A stretch of 64,000 nt of DNA, taken from the NCBI GenBank assembly GCA_009838765.1, contig VXQX01000017.1:10050-74049 (forward strand). The letters are read 5' to 3'. Source of the DNA: Gemmatimonadales bacterium (GTDB lineage Bacteria > Gemmatimonadota > Gemmatimonadetes > Palauibacterales > Palauibacteraceae). Shown here one piece after another: positions 27,340 through 36,273 of the stretch. The first letter of the stretch is position 1. Each line of letters begins with the position of its first letter. The notes under the pieces are model-generated. The model saw nothing but the letters and a program-made list of their open reading frames with translations, was not told the origin of the DNA and did not search any database. Both the position numbers and the translations under genes were made by a program.

Positions 27340-28014
27340 TTAGCGGCGGGAGGCGATGCGGTCCAGCGGCTTCTTCGTGATGTCCGGGACGAGCGCGTCG
27401 TCTGCGGGATAGCCCACGACGAGCAGCAGGAAGGGCCGCTCGTTGCGGGGGCGGTCGAGGACCTCGTTCAGGAAGCCCATGGGGCTCGGGGTGTGGGTGA
27501 GGGTAGCGAGTCCCGCGTGGTGTAGCGCCGTGATGAGGATCCCGGTGGCGATGCCGACGGACTCCGTCACGTAGTAGTTCTTGAGCTTCTCCCCGCCGCG
27601 CATTTCGTAGCTTTCCGCGAAGATCGCGATGAGGACGGGCGCCGTCTCCAGGAAGGGTTTGTGCTCGTCCGTTCCGAGGTGGGCGAGCGCCTCGAGCCAC
27701 GCGGCCGGCGCGCGATGCTCGTAGAAGTCCCGCTCCTCCTTCTCCGCTTCCACGCGGATCCGGCGCTTCACCTCGGGGTCGCGCACCACGACGAAGTGCC
27801 ACGGTTGCCGGTTCGCGCCGTTGGGGGCCGTTCCCGCCGCCTCGATGCAGGCGTCGATGACCTGAGGGGGGACGGGCTCATCGGAGTATTCGCGGACCGT
27901 CCGGCGCCGTCGCACCTCGTCGCGGAAGGCCCGCGCGCGACGCACCATCTCCTCCTCCGCGCGCCGCGTGAACGTCGCCAGCGGAACGGGACGGTACGTT
28001 CCGCTGTCCGTCAT
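27340..28014 (-). CDS. Iodotyrosine deiodinase-like flavoprotein (nitroreductase superfamily)
   Basis: A 224-residue FMN protein of the nitroreductase fold, closest by eye to iodotyrosine deiodinase (IYD) rather than to nitroreductases. Shared features: [46 protein letters not shown], and the ending [12 protein letters not shown]. The residues that bind the substrate zwitterion in mammalian IYD (human Glu157, Tyr161, Lys182) correspond to Glu94, Tyr98 and Lys119 here with identical spacing of 4 and 21. IYD reductively dehalogenates halotyrosines; bacterial homologues exist. Substrate in this organism is inference. It ends a long same-strand gene run. Confidence 0.82.
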   Translation of the reverse strand: MTDSGTYRPVPLATFTRRAEEEMVRRARAFRDEVRRRRTVREYSDEPVPPQVIDACIEAAGTAPNGANRQPWHFVVVRDPEVKRRIRVEAEKEERDFYEHRAPAAWLEALAHLGTDEHKPFLETAPVLIAIFAESYEMRGGEKLKNYYVTESVGIATGILITALHHAGLATLTHTPSPMGFLNEVLDRPRNERPFLLLVVGYPADDALVPDITKKPLDRIASRR

Positions 28015-28065
28015 CGGATCGGCCCGAGTGTCATGGAATCAAACGCGGGACTCAAGGGTCAACGC

Positions 28066-29490
28066 TCAGCGGACGCCGACGAGGCCCCGCGTCGCCTGAA
28101 TCAGCTCCCGGGAATCGTACCCCACGCCGTCCTTGAACACCCAGCGGACGGCCCGAATTGCGCTCGGATCGCTCCCGGGGTCGCCGTTCAGCACGATGAG
28201 ATCGGCGAGCTTCCCGGCCTCCACGGTGCCGAGTTCGTCATCGACACCGAGGATCTTCGCGCCGTTGGCGCTCACTACCTGCACGGCCTGCGCCGGCGTG
28301 AGCCCGGCCTCGAGCAGAAGCTCGAAGTTCCGCTGATTCCCGAAGCCGGGGAGCGCACCGCCGTTGCCCGTGGGATCGACGCCCGAGGCGAGCAGCCCGC
28401 CGGCGTCGACGAACGCCTTCTCGAAGCGCAGTTCGTTCCGGAAGTTCTCGGGATCGGGTCCCATCTCCTGGATGCGCCCGCGCTCGTCCAGGTAGGCTTC
28501 CCGGAGGTCCGGAGCCATCAACTCGAGCGTCCGCTCGTCCACGACATCGCGATCCGGGAAGAACGCCTCGTAGACCGAGAGCGTGGCGGTGAGCCCCACT
28601 CCGGCCTCCACCATCGCCTCGATCGTCTCCCGCGCGATGGGTCCCGTGGGGTCCGAGCCGCCGGCCCGCTGCATGATGTTGCCGGGACAGCGGTCCGGCT
28701 CCTTCTCCGGCACGAAATCGGACGCCGTGAGCATCCCGTGCTCGAGGTTGTCGATCCCGAGCGCGACGGCCTCCTGGAAACTCACCGAGCACAGGTGCCC
28801 GGTGACGCGGAGACCCAGGCGGTGCGCCTCCTCGATCGCCGCCCCGAGTTCGGCGCTCCCGATCGACGTGTACGCCTTCACCCACGTCGCCCCCTCCTCC
28901 GCCCAGTACTCGACGAAGCGCCGCGCCTGTTCGGGGGAAGTCATGCGGGCCTGGTGCGGCGAGCCCGTCGAGCCGGTGATGTACGGCGCCGTGATGTGGA
29001 TGCGGGGGCCGGGCGAATCGCCGCGGTCGATCGCGTCCTTCAGGTGGACGTCCGCGTAGGGAGTGAAGCTCCCGGTCGTGCGGATCGTCGTGACGCCGGA
29101 GCCGAGGTAGAGCCGCGGCGCGCTGAAGCCGAGCTGCACGCGCCGTCCGCCCACGGAGGTGTAGAACAGGTGGTCGTGCATGCCGACCATCCCGGGGATC
29201 ACGGTGTGGCCGCCCAGGTCGTGGCGATCAGCGTCCTCCGGCACGTCGACGGACGAGGCGGGGCCCACGGCGGCGATCCGCCCGTCGCGCAGCAGCACGG
29301 TCTGGTCCTCGAGGACCGGGCCGCCGGTGCCGTCGATCACGCGCACGTGTTCGAGCGCCACGGTCGGCCCCTGCACGGCGACATAGGCGCGGGTTTCCTC
29401 GGACAGCCGACCGTAGTTCTGCGCGACCACGGGGTCGGCAAGCACGGCCGCGATGGCCGCGAAGGCGACGAGAACTCTGGATATCTTCAT
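28066..29490 (-). CDS. Secreted amidohydrolase (imidazolonepropionase-like), paralogue 1
   Basis: A 474-residue metal-dependent hydrolase with a signal peptide (ending PVVAQNY). Metal ligands of the amidohydrolase superfamily appear in GMHDHLFY, the Lys in WVKAYTS, His in RVTGHLC and NLEHG, and Asp in ASGVDPTGNGG; the composite-domain ending KLADLIVLNGDP is typical. Substrate is unknown. It is about half identical by eye to the next gene upstream and lies 61 bases after it, so a tandem duplication is likely. Confidence 0.85.
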   Translation of the reverse strand: MKISRVLVAFAAIAAVLADPVVAQNYGRLSEETRAYVAVQGPTVALEHVRVIDGTGGPVLEDQTVLLRDGRIAAVGPASSVDVPEDADRHDLGGHTVIPGMVGMHDHLFYTSVGGRRVQLGFSAPRLYLGSGVTTIRTTGSFTPYADVHLKDAIDRGDSPGPRIHITAPYITGSTGSPHQARMTSPEQARRFVEYWAEEGATWVKAYTSIGSAELGAAIEEAHRLGLRVTGHLCSVSFQEAVALGIDNLEHGMLTASDFVPEKEPDRCPGNIMQRAGGSDPTGPIARETIEAMVEAGVGLTATLSVYEAFFPDRDVVDERTLELMAPDLREAYLDERGRIQEMGPDPENFRNELRFEKAFVDAGGLLASGVDPTGNGGALPGFGNQRNFELLLEAGLTPAQAVQVVSANGAKILGVDDELGTVEAGKLADLIVLNGDPGSDPSAIRAVRWVFKDGVGYDSRELIQATRGLVGVR

Positions 29491-29551
29491 TCCTTCATTC
29501 CTCCCTCGACGGATCCCTTCCCGGCGGGTCCCATTTCATCGGATCCCCCGG

Positions 29552-30988
29552 TCACCGAATCCCCACCATCCCCTTCACGGAGTCGATAAGCTTCTCCGAG
29601 TCGTAGCCCACGCCATCTTTGAACACGACGGTCACGTTCCGGATGATCGCGGAGTCCGACTCGAGATCGCCTTCAAGCACGACGAGATCCGCGAGCTTTC
29701 CGGTCTCGATCGTTCCAAGCTCATCGTCCACGCCCATGATGCGGGCGCCGTTCGCGCTCACTATCCGGACGACGGTGGAAGCGTCGAAACCCGCTTCGAT
29801 GAGAAGTTCATAGTTGCGCTGGTCTCCGAAGCCCGCGATGGCGCCCCCGATCCCCGTCGGGTCCACGCCCGCCGCGAGCACGCCCCCGGCCTCGACGAAG
29901 CCGCGTTCGAACGCCATGTGCTTCTGGAGGTGCGCCTCCGTCATCGGCCAATCCGGGTTCGCCTCGATCGCGTCCACGGTCTCCAGGTAATCCTCCCGCA
30001 CCTCGGGCGCCATCGCCTCGAGCGTCCGCTCGTCGAGGACGGCCCGCCCCTTCGTCATGGGTTCGATCACGGCCATCGTCGAGGTCATCCCCACATCGTT
30101 CTCGACCATCGAGAGGATCAGCGACCGGGCGATCTCGCCCGTCGGATCCCCTTCCTCGCCGACGGTGACCATCGAGTTGGGCGGACACTCGTCGGGCTCC
30201 TTGCGCGGATCGAAGTCCGTCGCCGTCCCGAAGCCATGCTCGATGTTGTCCATCCCCATATCCACGGCTTCCTGGAAGGTGATCGAACAGATGTGCCCCG
30301 TGACCCTGAGGCCCTGCGCGTGCGCCTCCTCGATGACGGCGGCGAGTTCGGCGCGCCGGATCGTCGTGTACGCCTTGATCCAGGAGGCGCCCTCCCCGGC
30401 CCAGTAACGGACGAAGCGGCGCGCCTCTTCGGGCGAGTTCACCTGCGCCATGTCCCCCAGGGCCGGGTTGGGCCCCGTGACGTATGGCGCGGTGACGTGC
30501 ATGCGCGGTCCCGGCGCCAGCCCGCGCTCGATGTTCGACTTGACGTTGAGGTCCGCGTAGGGCGAGACGCTGCCCGTCGTGCGGATCGTCGTGACCCCCG
30601 CCGCGAGATAGAGTCGCGGGGAGGAGATGTTGCCCTGGGCCATCCGGCCCCCGGCCCCCATGAAGAACATGTGGTTGTGGAGTCCGATCATGCCCGGAAT
30701 CACGGTGTGTCCCGGGAGATCACGGACCTCGGCGCCCGGCGGGATCTCCACCGCGCCCGCCGGACCCACCGCGGCGATCCGGTTCCCCTCGATCACAACG
30801 GTCTGGTTCGTCCGGGCGCCGGCCCCGGTCCCGTCGATGACCTTGACGCCGGTGAGGGCGACCGCCGGGCCGGCGATGGAGACGAATTCGGAGGTCGCGT
30901 CGCCGAGTTCGGCCGCCGACTGGGCGGGCAGGTGAGCCGGAGCGAGAAGGGCCCCGAGCGCGGCGGGGGCCGCGATGAACTTTCTCAT
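29552..30988 (-). CDS. Secreted amidohydrolase, paralogue 2
   Basis: A 478-residue paralogue of the downstream gene with the same order of motifs: GLHNHMFF, WIKAYTT, RVTGHIC, NIEHG, AAGVDPTGIGG and KLADLVVLEGD. A signal peptide ends near LPAQSAA. The ATG at 30988 has AGGAG six bases upstream; the longer open frame is a shadow of the multicopper oxidase gene. The first His pair is HNH rather than HDH, which keeps both metal-binding His. Together the two genes may serve related substrates such as acylated amino acids or dipeptides; this is inference. Confidence 0.85.
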   Translation of the reverse strand: MRKFIAAPAALGALLAPAHLPAQSAAELGDATSEFVSIAGPAVALTGVKVIDGTGAGARTNQTVVIEGNRIAAVGPAGAVEIPPGAEVRDLPGHTVIPGMIGLHNHMFFMGAGGRMAQGNISSPRLYLAAGVTTIRTTGSVSPYADLNVKSNIERGLAPGPRMHVTAPYVTGPNPALGDMAQVNSPEEARRFVRYWAGEGASWIKAYTTIRRAELAAVIEEAHAQGLRVTGHICSITFQEAVDMGMDNIEHGFGTATDFDPRKEPDECPPNSMVTVGEEGDPTGEIARSLILSMVENDVGMTSTMAVIEPMTKGRAVLDERTLEAMAPEVREDYLETVDAIEANPDWPMTEAHLQKHMAFERGFVEAGGVLAAGVDPTGIGGAIAGFGDQRNYELLIEAGFDASTVVRIVSANGARIMGVDDELGTIETGKLADLVVLEGDLESDSAIIRNVTVVFKDGVGYDSEKLIDSVKGMVGIR

Positions 30989-31034
30989 GGGAAACTCCTG
31001 TGTTGAGCCGTGCAGGACCCGCAAACGTACCGCG

Positions 31035-33272
31035 TTACGGTTCCACCGTGAACACCATCTGCATGCCCGCCTCGAGGTGCTCGGCGATGTGGCAGTGCAG
31101 CATCCAGCGGCCGGGGTTCGAGAGTTCGAGCAGGAGGTCGACCGAACCGCCCACGGGGACGACCACCATGTCCTTCCAGGCGAGGTTGTCGTGCGCCACA
31201 CCGTTCGTGGCGAGGACGAGGAAGCGCTGGCCGTGGATGTGGATCGGATGCTGCATCTGGTGCAGCGTCTCGCGGCGGCTCCGGATCCTCAGCTTGACCA
31301 CGTCGCCCACGCGGAAGTTCCAGCGAATCGCCTCGTTCTCGAGCCCCGTGGAGGGTTCGCGCAGCGTCCACGACACGTTTTCAGGCGTCGAGATCAGGTT
31401 CATCATCGGCATCGTTCCCGACCACTCGACCGGGTGAAAGTACGCCGAGTCCACCTGCATGAGACGCTCGACGACGAGCGGGAGGCCGCGCGTCGACATG
31501 TCGAGTTCCAGCGTGAGGTCCACCGGCCGGTCGAAGAGGGGGCGATACGGCGCGATCTCGTCGCGCGCGCGCCGGTTCTCCCGCAGCGCCTCGAAGGCCG
31601 CGCTCAGATCCGGCGTCGCGTCGGCCGCGCCGACGCGAACGACGCCCAGCGTGTCCTGCTCCGGGAAGAAGCTGCCGCCGATGTGGTCGATCCCCTGCAC
31701 CCGGTTCAGGAAGGGGTAGCTCCCGCTCTCGGGGAAGGCGACGTGCACGATGTAGCGCTCCGCAGGCGCGATGATCACGCTCTCGATCCATTCCTCCCGC
31801 TCGAAGTTGCCCACGTCGGCGCCCACAAGCTTCATGGGCGCTCCGCCGAAGGAGACGTTGAACGTCCGCGTATTGGAGGCGTTGGTGAAATGGAAACGGA
31901 CGACCGAACCGCGCTCCACGTCCAGCGCGTAGCCGGGCTCCCCGTTCACGAGCATGGTGTTGCCGAAGCGACCCATGAGCGCGTGCGTGGCGCGCTCGAG
32001 ACCGAAGGGGACGACCCCGTGTTCGCCCACGAGCAGGTCGTCGAGCATCACGACCTCTTCGCGGTGGACGGAGCTGAAGTAATCGGGATCTTCAGACCGG
32101 ACCATGAGGTTGCCGGCCAGCCCCAGGTCCTGCTGGACGTCCTCGCGGTGGTGCGGGTGATACCAGTAGAGGCCGGGGTCGGGGAAATACACCGTGTAGC
32201 GGAAGCTCTCGCCGGGGGCCACGACATCCTGCGTCAGGCCCGGGACGCCGTCGAAGCGGTTGTCGAGCCGCAGTCCGTGCCAGTGGATCGCGGTCGGCCA
32301 GTCGATCCGGTTCGTAAAGTCGATGGTGACCGTCGCGTCCTCGGGAACCCAGAGGAGGGGCCCGGGGATCTGTCCGTTGAAGCCGTAGCCGAGGATTTCG
32401 CGGCTCCCGATGCGGCGGCGCACGTAGACGGCGTCCAGGGCGAGCGAATCGCCGTCGGCGAGTTCGAACACCTCGCGTGGGCGGGCGTCGACGATCTCAC
32501 CCTCCCATCCGTCTCCCGGCAACCAGGGTTGCACATCCGGCCGAAGCTCCATGAGCGACGGGAGCATCATGACCCCTTCGGGCATCGGCACGCCGCCCCA
32601 CGCGTCGTCCATCGCCATCCCGCCGGGAGGGGTCCGCGAGGCGCCGAGCGCGAACTCGAGGAAGTCGGCCGGCTGCATGCGGCTGGAAGGCGATTGGGCC
32701 CGCAACACATAGGGACCCGCCGGCTCCGCGCCCGCTTCCTCGGCCGCTCCGGGTTCCGCCCCGGATTCCGCCCCGGATTCCGCCGTGACCAGGATGAGGA
32801 ACTTGTTGAACGCGACCTGCCCCGCCTCGACGCGGCCGCGCGCCGGGACTTCCCCGAGCCGCTCGATGGGCCAAAGCACCTGGGTCGACGCCCAGGCGAC
32901 GTAGCGGTCGTACGGACCGAGCGTGGACGGGGCCGGAAGGTCCGTCGAGATCACCGCGTCGTAGAGGAGCCGCCCGTCCGGCGTCACCCCCATGGGGAAT
33001 GGCCCCGGGGGGCGCCGCAACTCCACCGTACCGGTCGCATCCGGGACGCGGGGCGTCGGGAACAGGGCCATGCAGTACAGGTCGGGACTCGCCGCGCTCT
33101 CCTGTTCCGCGCCGGGCGCGCAGGGAGAGGCCTCCTCTGACGGCGACATTCCCGGGGGTGCCGAACCCGACCACAGCCAGAGCGCTCCGCCCAGCGCCCC
33201 GGCGGCGCCCAGCGCCGCAGCGGCCGCCGCGATGGCGCCGCGCTCCGACGACCGGCGGGCCCCGGGGGTCAA
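31035..33272 (-). CDS. Multicopper oxidase with long N-terminal extension
   Basis: A 745-residue laccase-type oxidase. All four copper motifs are present: HWHG, WYHPHH, HPIHIHG and HCHIAEHLEAGM (the last with the type 1 Cys, His and axial Met). An N-terminal membrane anchor or signal (residues 13-33, Ala/Gly-rich) is followed by about 220 residues before the first cupredoxin domain, longer than in typical laccases and containing an Ala/Glu/Gly-rich linker. The TTG start at 33272 overlaps the SDR stop by four bases. Possible roles are phenol, metal (Cu/Mn/Fe) or bilirubin oxidation; sequence does not decide. Confidence 0.88.
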   Translation of the reverse strand: MTPGARRSSERGAIAAAAAALGAAGALGGALWLWSGSAPPGMSPSEEASPCAPGAEQESAASPDLYCMALFPTPRVPDATGTVELRRPPGPFPMGVTPDGRLLYDAVISTDLPAPSTLGPYDRYVAWASTQVLWPIERLGEVPARGRVEAGQVAFNKFLILVTAESGAESGAEPGAAEEAGAEPAGPYVLRAQSPSSRMQPADFLEFALGASRTPPGGMAMDDAWGGVPMPEGVMMLPSLMELRPDVQPWLPGDGWEGEIVDARPREVFELADGDSLALDAVYVRRRIGSREILGYGFNGQIPGPLLWVPEDATVTIDFTNRIDWPTAIHWHGLRLDNRFDGVPGLTQDVVAPGESFRYTVYFPDPGLYWYHPHHREDVQQDLGLAGNLMVRSEDPDYFSSVHREEVVMLDDLLVGEHGVVPFGLERATHALMGRFGNTMLVNGEPGYALDVERGSVVRFHFTNASNTRTFNVSFGGAPMKLVGADVGNFEREEWIESVIIAPAERYIVHVAFPESGSYPFLNRVQGIDHIGGSFFPEQDTLGVVRVGAADATPDLSAAFEALRENRRARDEIAPYRPLFDRPVDLTLELDMSTRGLPLVVERLMQVDSAYFHPVEWSGTMPMMNLISTPENVSWTLREPSTGLENEAIRWNFRVGDVVKLRIRSRRETLHQMQHPIHIHGQRFLVLATNGVAHDNLAWKDMVVVPVGGSVDLLLELSNPGRWMLHCHIAEHLEAGMQMVFTVEP

Positions 33273-34060
33273 TGGAGGGCCCGCGTGCGGCCCCCGTCGA
33301 CGGCGATCGAAACGCCCGTCACGTAGCTGGCGCGCTCGGAGGCGAGGAACGCCACGACCGCGGCGAACTCGCGCGGGTCGCCGAGACGTCCGGCGGGGAT
33401 TGCGGCGTGCCACCCCGCTTCCACTTCCTCCATCGAGATCCCCCCGGCTTCGGCGCGCACGGCGGCCAGTTGCTCGAGCCTCGCAGTGCGCGTGAAGCCC
33501 GGGAGCACATTGTTCACGGTAACGCCGTACGCGGCGACCTCGTTCGAGAGCGACTTCGCGAAGCCCGTCACGGCGGCCCTCACGCTGTTGGAGAGGATCA
33601 GATCAGCTTCCGGTTCCTTCGCGGCAACTGAAGTGATGTTCAGGATCCGCCCCCAGCCGCGCTCCTTCATACCGGGCAGGACGGCGCGGGTGAGATCGAG
33701 TGCGCTCTCCAGGTTGAGCCGTACGGCCGCCTTCCAGGCCGCCCGGTCGTGGTCCTCGAACGTTCCGGCCGGTGGCCCGCCCGCGTTGTTCACGAGGATG
33801 TCGACGCGCCCGAAGCGGGACATCGCCGCCTTCACGAGGCTGGACACCTCCGCGGGATCCGACAGATCGGTCGGGATTCCGACGACGTCGCCGGGCCCGC
33901 GTGCGTCGGCGGAGGCCGCGGCCGTCGCGAGCGCCGCCTCCCCGCGCGCGCACATCAACAGGTGCGCCCCTTCCGCCGCCAGCTCGTCCGCCACGGCCCG
34001 GCCGAGACCCTTGGAGGAGGCGGCGACCAGGGCGACGCGGCCCGCAATCCCGAGGTCCAT
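33269..34060 (-). CDS. Short-chain dehydrogenase/reductase
   Basis: A 263-residue SDR. The cofactor motif is ASSKGLGRAVA (a TGxxxGxG variant with Ser for Thr-Gly), then NNAGGPP near residue 88. The catalytic region is atypical: Ser in NITSVA is kept, but where Tyr-x3-Lys is expected the sequence reads NSVRAAVTGFAKSL, with Tyr replaced by Val or Asn, as in the FabG-like subgroup related to BA2847 or YohF. NAD(P) binding is likely; catalysis by the usual triad is doubtful. The start overlaps the cupin stop by one base (TGATG). Confidence 0.83.
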   Translation of the reverse strand: MDLGIAGRVALVAASSKGLGRAVADELAAEGAHLLMCARGEAALATAAASADARGPGDVVGIPTDLSDPAEVSSLVKAAMSRFGRVDILVNNAGGPPAGTFEDHDRAAWKAAVRLNLESALDLTRAVLPGMKERGWGRILNITSVAAKEPEADLILSNSVRAAVTGFAKSLSNEVAAYGVTVNNVLPGFTRTARLEQLAAVRAEAGGISMEEVEAGWHAAIPAGRLGDPREFAAVVAFLASERASYVTGVSIAVDGGRTRALH

Positions 34061-34440
34061 CAGTCCTCCGTGTCGTGAAAGTAGGAGTCCGTCCCATCGA
34101 GCCAGTCCGTGCGGGGAGGGCAAAAGATGTCGAGATCCAGCGTCTTTTCGAGCGCGATAGCCTTGTGCGGGACGCGGGAGGGAATATGGAGGATCTCGCC
34201 CGCCCGTACGACGACCTCGTCGCGCCCGTCTTCGCCCAGCCAGAAGTGCAGCGCGCCCTCGAGGATGTATGTGAACTGCTCGTTTTCGTGCGAGTGCGTG
34301 GGAACGACCGCGCCCTCCTCGAGCAGGACCTGCGCGATCATGGCCCGGTCTCCCGTAACCATGCGCCGGCCCAACTGCCCGGTCACGCGCTCCCATGGCA
34401 ATTCCTCCCAGCGGAAGTGCCGGGGCTTCGCTTCGCTCAT
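34060..34440 (-). CDS. Small cupin-domain protein
   Basis: A single-domain cupin of 126 residues. Motif 1 is THSHENEQFTYILEG and motif 2 is AGEILHIPSRVPHKA, which supply the usual His-His-Glu-His metal ligands. An AGGAGG precedes the ATG by seven bases. Such small cupins act as dioxygenases, isomerases or sensors; being one base from an SDR suggests a shared small-molecule pathway, but no substrate can be named. Confidence 0.85.
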   Translation of the reverse strand: MSEAKPRHFRWEELPWERVTGQLGRRMVTGDRAMIAQVLLEEGAVVPTHSHENEQFTYILEGALHFWLGEDGRDEVVVRAGEILHIPSRVPHKAIALEKTLDLDIFCPPRTDWLDGTDSYFHDTED

Positions 34441-34512
34441 GACGTTTCCTCCTTGCGGGTTGGCTCCCGGACTCCGAGACCGGGCCTGTTCGGGGGACGG
34501 ACGATGTGCCGC

Positions 34513-35427
34513 CTACCGATTCCCGGCAAGCGTCCAGGCCACGCCTGCGCGCACATTCCAGTCGCCGCTCATTTCGGTGGTTCCGTGGCCGAACCCGCCA
34601 TCGACGGACACCGGTCCCCGTCTCCACTCCACGGTGGCCCGGAGTTCGCCGAGGTCGCCCGTGCCCGGCGGCGACACGCTTCTTGTGCTCGACCGCCCGC
34701 AGGCCCCGACGGAGAGCCGCCAGCCGGGGGCCGCGTCCCACAGCGCCTCGAACGCGTAGGCGAACGCGTCGTTCTGCTCGAAAGGCTCGATCGGGACTTC
34801 CAGGATGCCGACCCCGAGCCAGCCCGTGGCGCGCCAGCGAGCCGAGCCCCATGAGAAGAGGGCCGCGATCGTGATGTCCGTCGTGTTGAGTCCGATCCCC
34901 CGAATTTCGTCGGAGTTCGGGAGCTTGACGCCCAGATGTCCGCCCGCCGAGAAGCCCGTGGCTCCGCCGATGGGCGCGAACGACACAGCGAGTTCGAAGT
35001 CGCCCACGTCGCGGGAGGCGCCATCGGCGAGGGAAGGGTCGAGATCGATGGAAGAGACCGAATCGCGCCTCTCGATGGAGAGCCTCTTCCGCGCCGCCCC
35101 CTTCAGTTCGAACACGACGCGCGGCCCGATCGCCCAGGCGGCGTGCAGGTCGGGAAAGGCGGTCAAGTCCCCTCCCAGCCCGGCGAGCGGGAAGTCTGCG
35201 TTCTCCGTACGCGAGACGCCGACGCCGAGCAGAGCCTCGCCGGACCGAGCGCCTCCCACGGGCTGCACGAGGGCGTCGCGCTTCAGTTGCCCCTGCGCCG
35301 GAATCGCCACCGCCACGGCGACGGCGCCGGCGAGAACGCACGAGAGCCCGACGCGCGAACGCCGGGCTCCCGGGGACTGCGGCGAAGGGGACCGCCGGCG
35401 CGGCGCCGGCCGGTCGCCGGGGCTCAG
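34513..35427 (-). CDS. Beta-barrel-like envelope protein, likely CTG start
   Basis: A protein of about 304 residues, probably exported. Its body is a series of alternating strands with Gly/Trp/Arg patterns and ends in a Trp-containing strand (RAGVAWTLAGNR), as outer-membrane barrels do. The nearest standard start, GTG at 35316, would cut through an obvious signal peptide (RRSRVGLSCVLAGAVAVAV, then AIPAQG). No ATG, GTG or TTG lies further upstream in frame, but a CTG at 35427 overlaps the preceding stop as CTGA, the same four-base coupling used by neighbours. I therefore extend it to the CTG. Function unknown. Confidence 0.62.
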   Translation of the reverse strand: MSPGDRPAPRRRSPSPQSPGARRSRVGLSCVLAGAVAVAVAIPAQGQLKRDALVQPVGGARSGEALLGVGVSRTENADFPLAGLGGDLTAFPDLHAAWAIGPRVVFELKGAARKRLSIERRDSVSSIDLDPSLADGASRDVGDFELAVSFAPIGGATGFSAGGHLGVKLPNSDEIRGIGLNTTDITIAALFSWGSARWRATGWLGVGILEVPIEPFEQNDAFAYAFEALWDAAPGWRLSVGACGRSSTRSVSPPGTGDLGELRATVEWRRGPVSVDGGFGHGTTEMSGDWNVRAGVAWTLAGNR

Positions 35428-36101
35428 CTTCGAGCCGCCTGCATGACGTCGTTCACATAGCCGTCCAGTCGCGCCATGACCTCGATCGTCTCGGCCTGCG
35501 TCTCGGCCTTGGCCAGCTCTCTCACCAGACTGAGAAGCAGCCCGCGGACGGCGGCCGCGTCGCCGCCTCCCATCGCCGGGGCCGCGGCGACCGCGGGCGC
35601 GGACGGCGGTGCTGCGGCCGGCGCGGGCTCCGCCACCACCGGCGCGGCGCGGCGCGGAGCCGGAGCGGCGCGTCGCGGAGCCTCCGCGGCGGCCAGACGA
35701 CGCTTGATCTGCAGCGGGTACTTTGCATGGAACTGTCGGGGCGACAGCTCGGCGACCGAAGCGTCGATCTCACAGGCGCCCGAAAACAACTCCGCGTTCG
35801 TGACCTCGGGGTTTCTCTTGAGCACGCGCTTCACGTACGCCAGCACCGCATCCGCATCTCCCTTCCGGGCACGCGGTCGCTGCGCCGCTTTCGGCCTGAC
35901 CGGCGCCCGAACGGCGCGCCCCGAGCTGTGCCCCGCCAGACGGCGCTTGACCTGCAGCGGGTACTTCGCGTGGAACTGCCTCGGATTCAGCTTCCCGATG
36001 GTCTTGTCTATGAGCTTCGCCCCTTCGAAGAGCGTCGCGTTCGAGACCCCGGGGTCCTTTGTCAACTCAAGTTCTATGAATTCCATCACGTTCTTGTTCA
36101 T
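35424..36101 (-). CDS. Duplicated-domain protein with two PRQFHAKYPLQ(V/I)KRRL repeats
   Basis: A 225-residue, probably cytosolic protein I cannot assign. Two copies of a helical unit of about 45 residues (roughly 8-55 and 75-122) share the pattern V(S/T)NA-LF-GA, then L(N/S)PRQFHAKYPLQ(V/I)KRRLA. A basic linker joins them; an Ala/Pro-rich linker leads to a C-terminal helix (about 185-222) that could oligomerise. The shape and charge would suit nucleic-acid or chromatin-like binding, which is inference. GGAGGAGG lies five bases before the ATG. It heads a possible operon running to 27340. Confidence 0.72.
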   Translation of the reverse strand: MNKNVMEFIELELTKDPGVSNATLFEGAKLIDKTIGKLNPRQFHAKYPLQVKRRLAGHSSGRAVRAPVRPKAAQRPRARKGDADAVLAYVKRVLKRNPEVTNAELFSGACEIDASVAELSPRQFHAKYPLQIKRRLAAAEAPRRAAPAPRRAAPVVAEPAPAAAPPSAPAVAAAPAMGGGDAAAVRGLLLSLVRELAKAETQAETIEVMARLDGYVNDVMQAARS

Positions 36102-36273
36102 TATGCCTCCTCCTGCGGAGCGGTATGCCGGACGATAGATGTGCCCGGCGCGTGTTTCCGGCGTGGAATGAACCATAATCTCCCGCGGCGCACTGCGCGT
36201 CAACTGTAGGACCGACGATAGATGTACGGACCCCCGCTTTCTGCGGCCCCCGCGCGGGCATAGCTTCCCGCCC

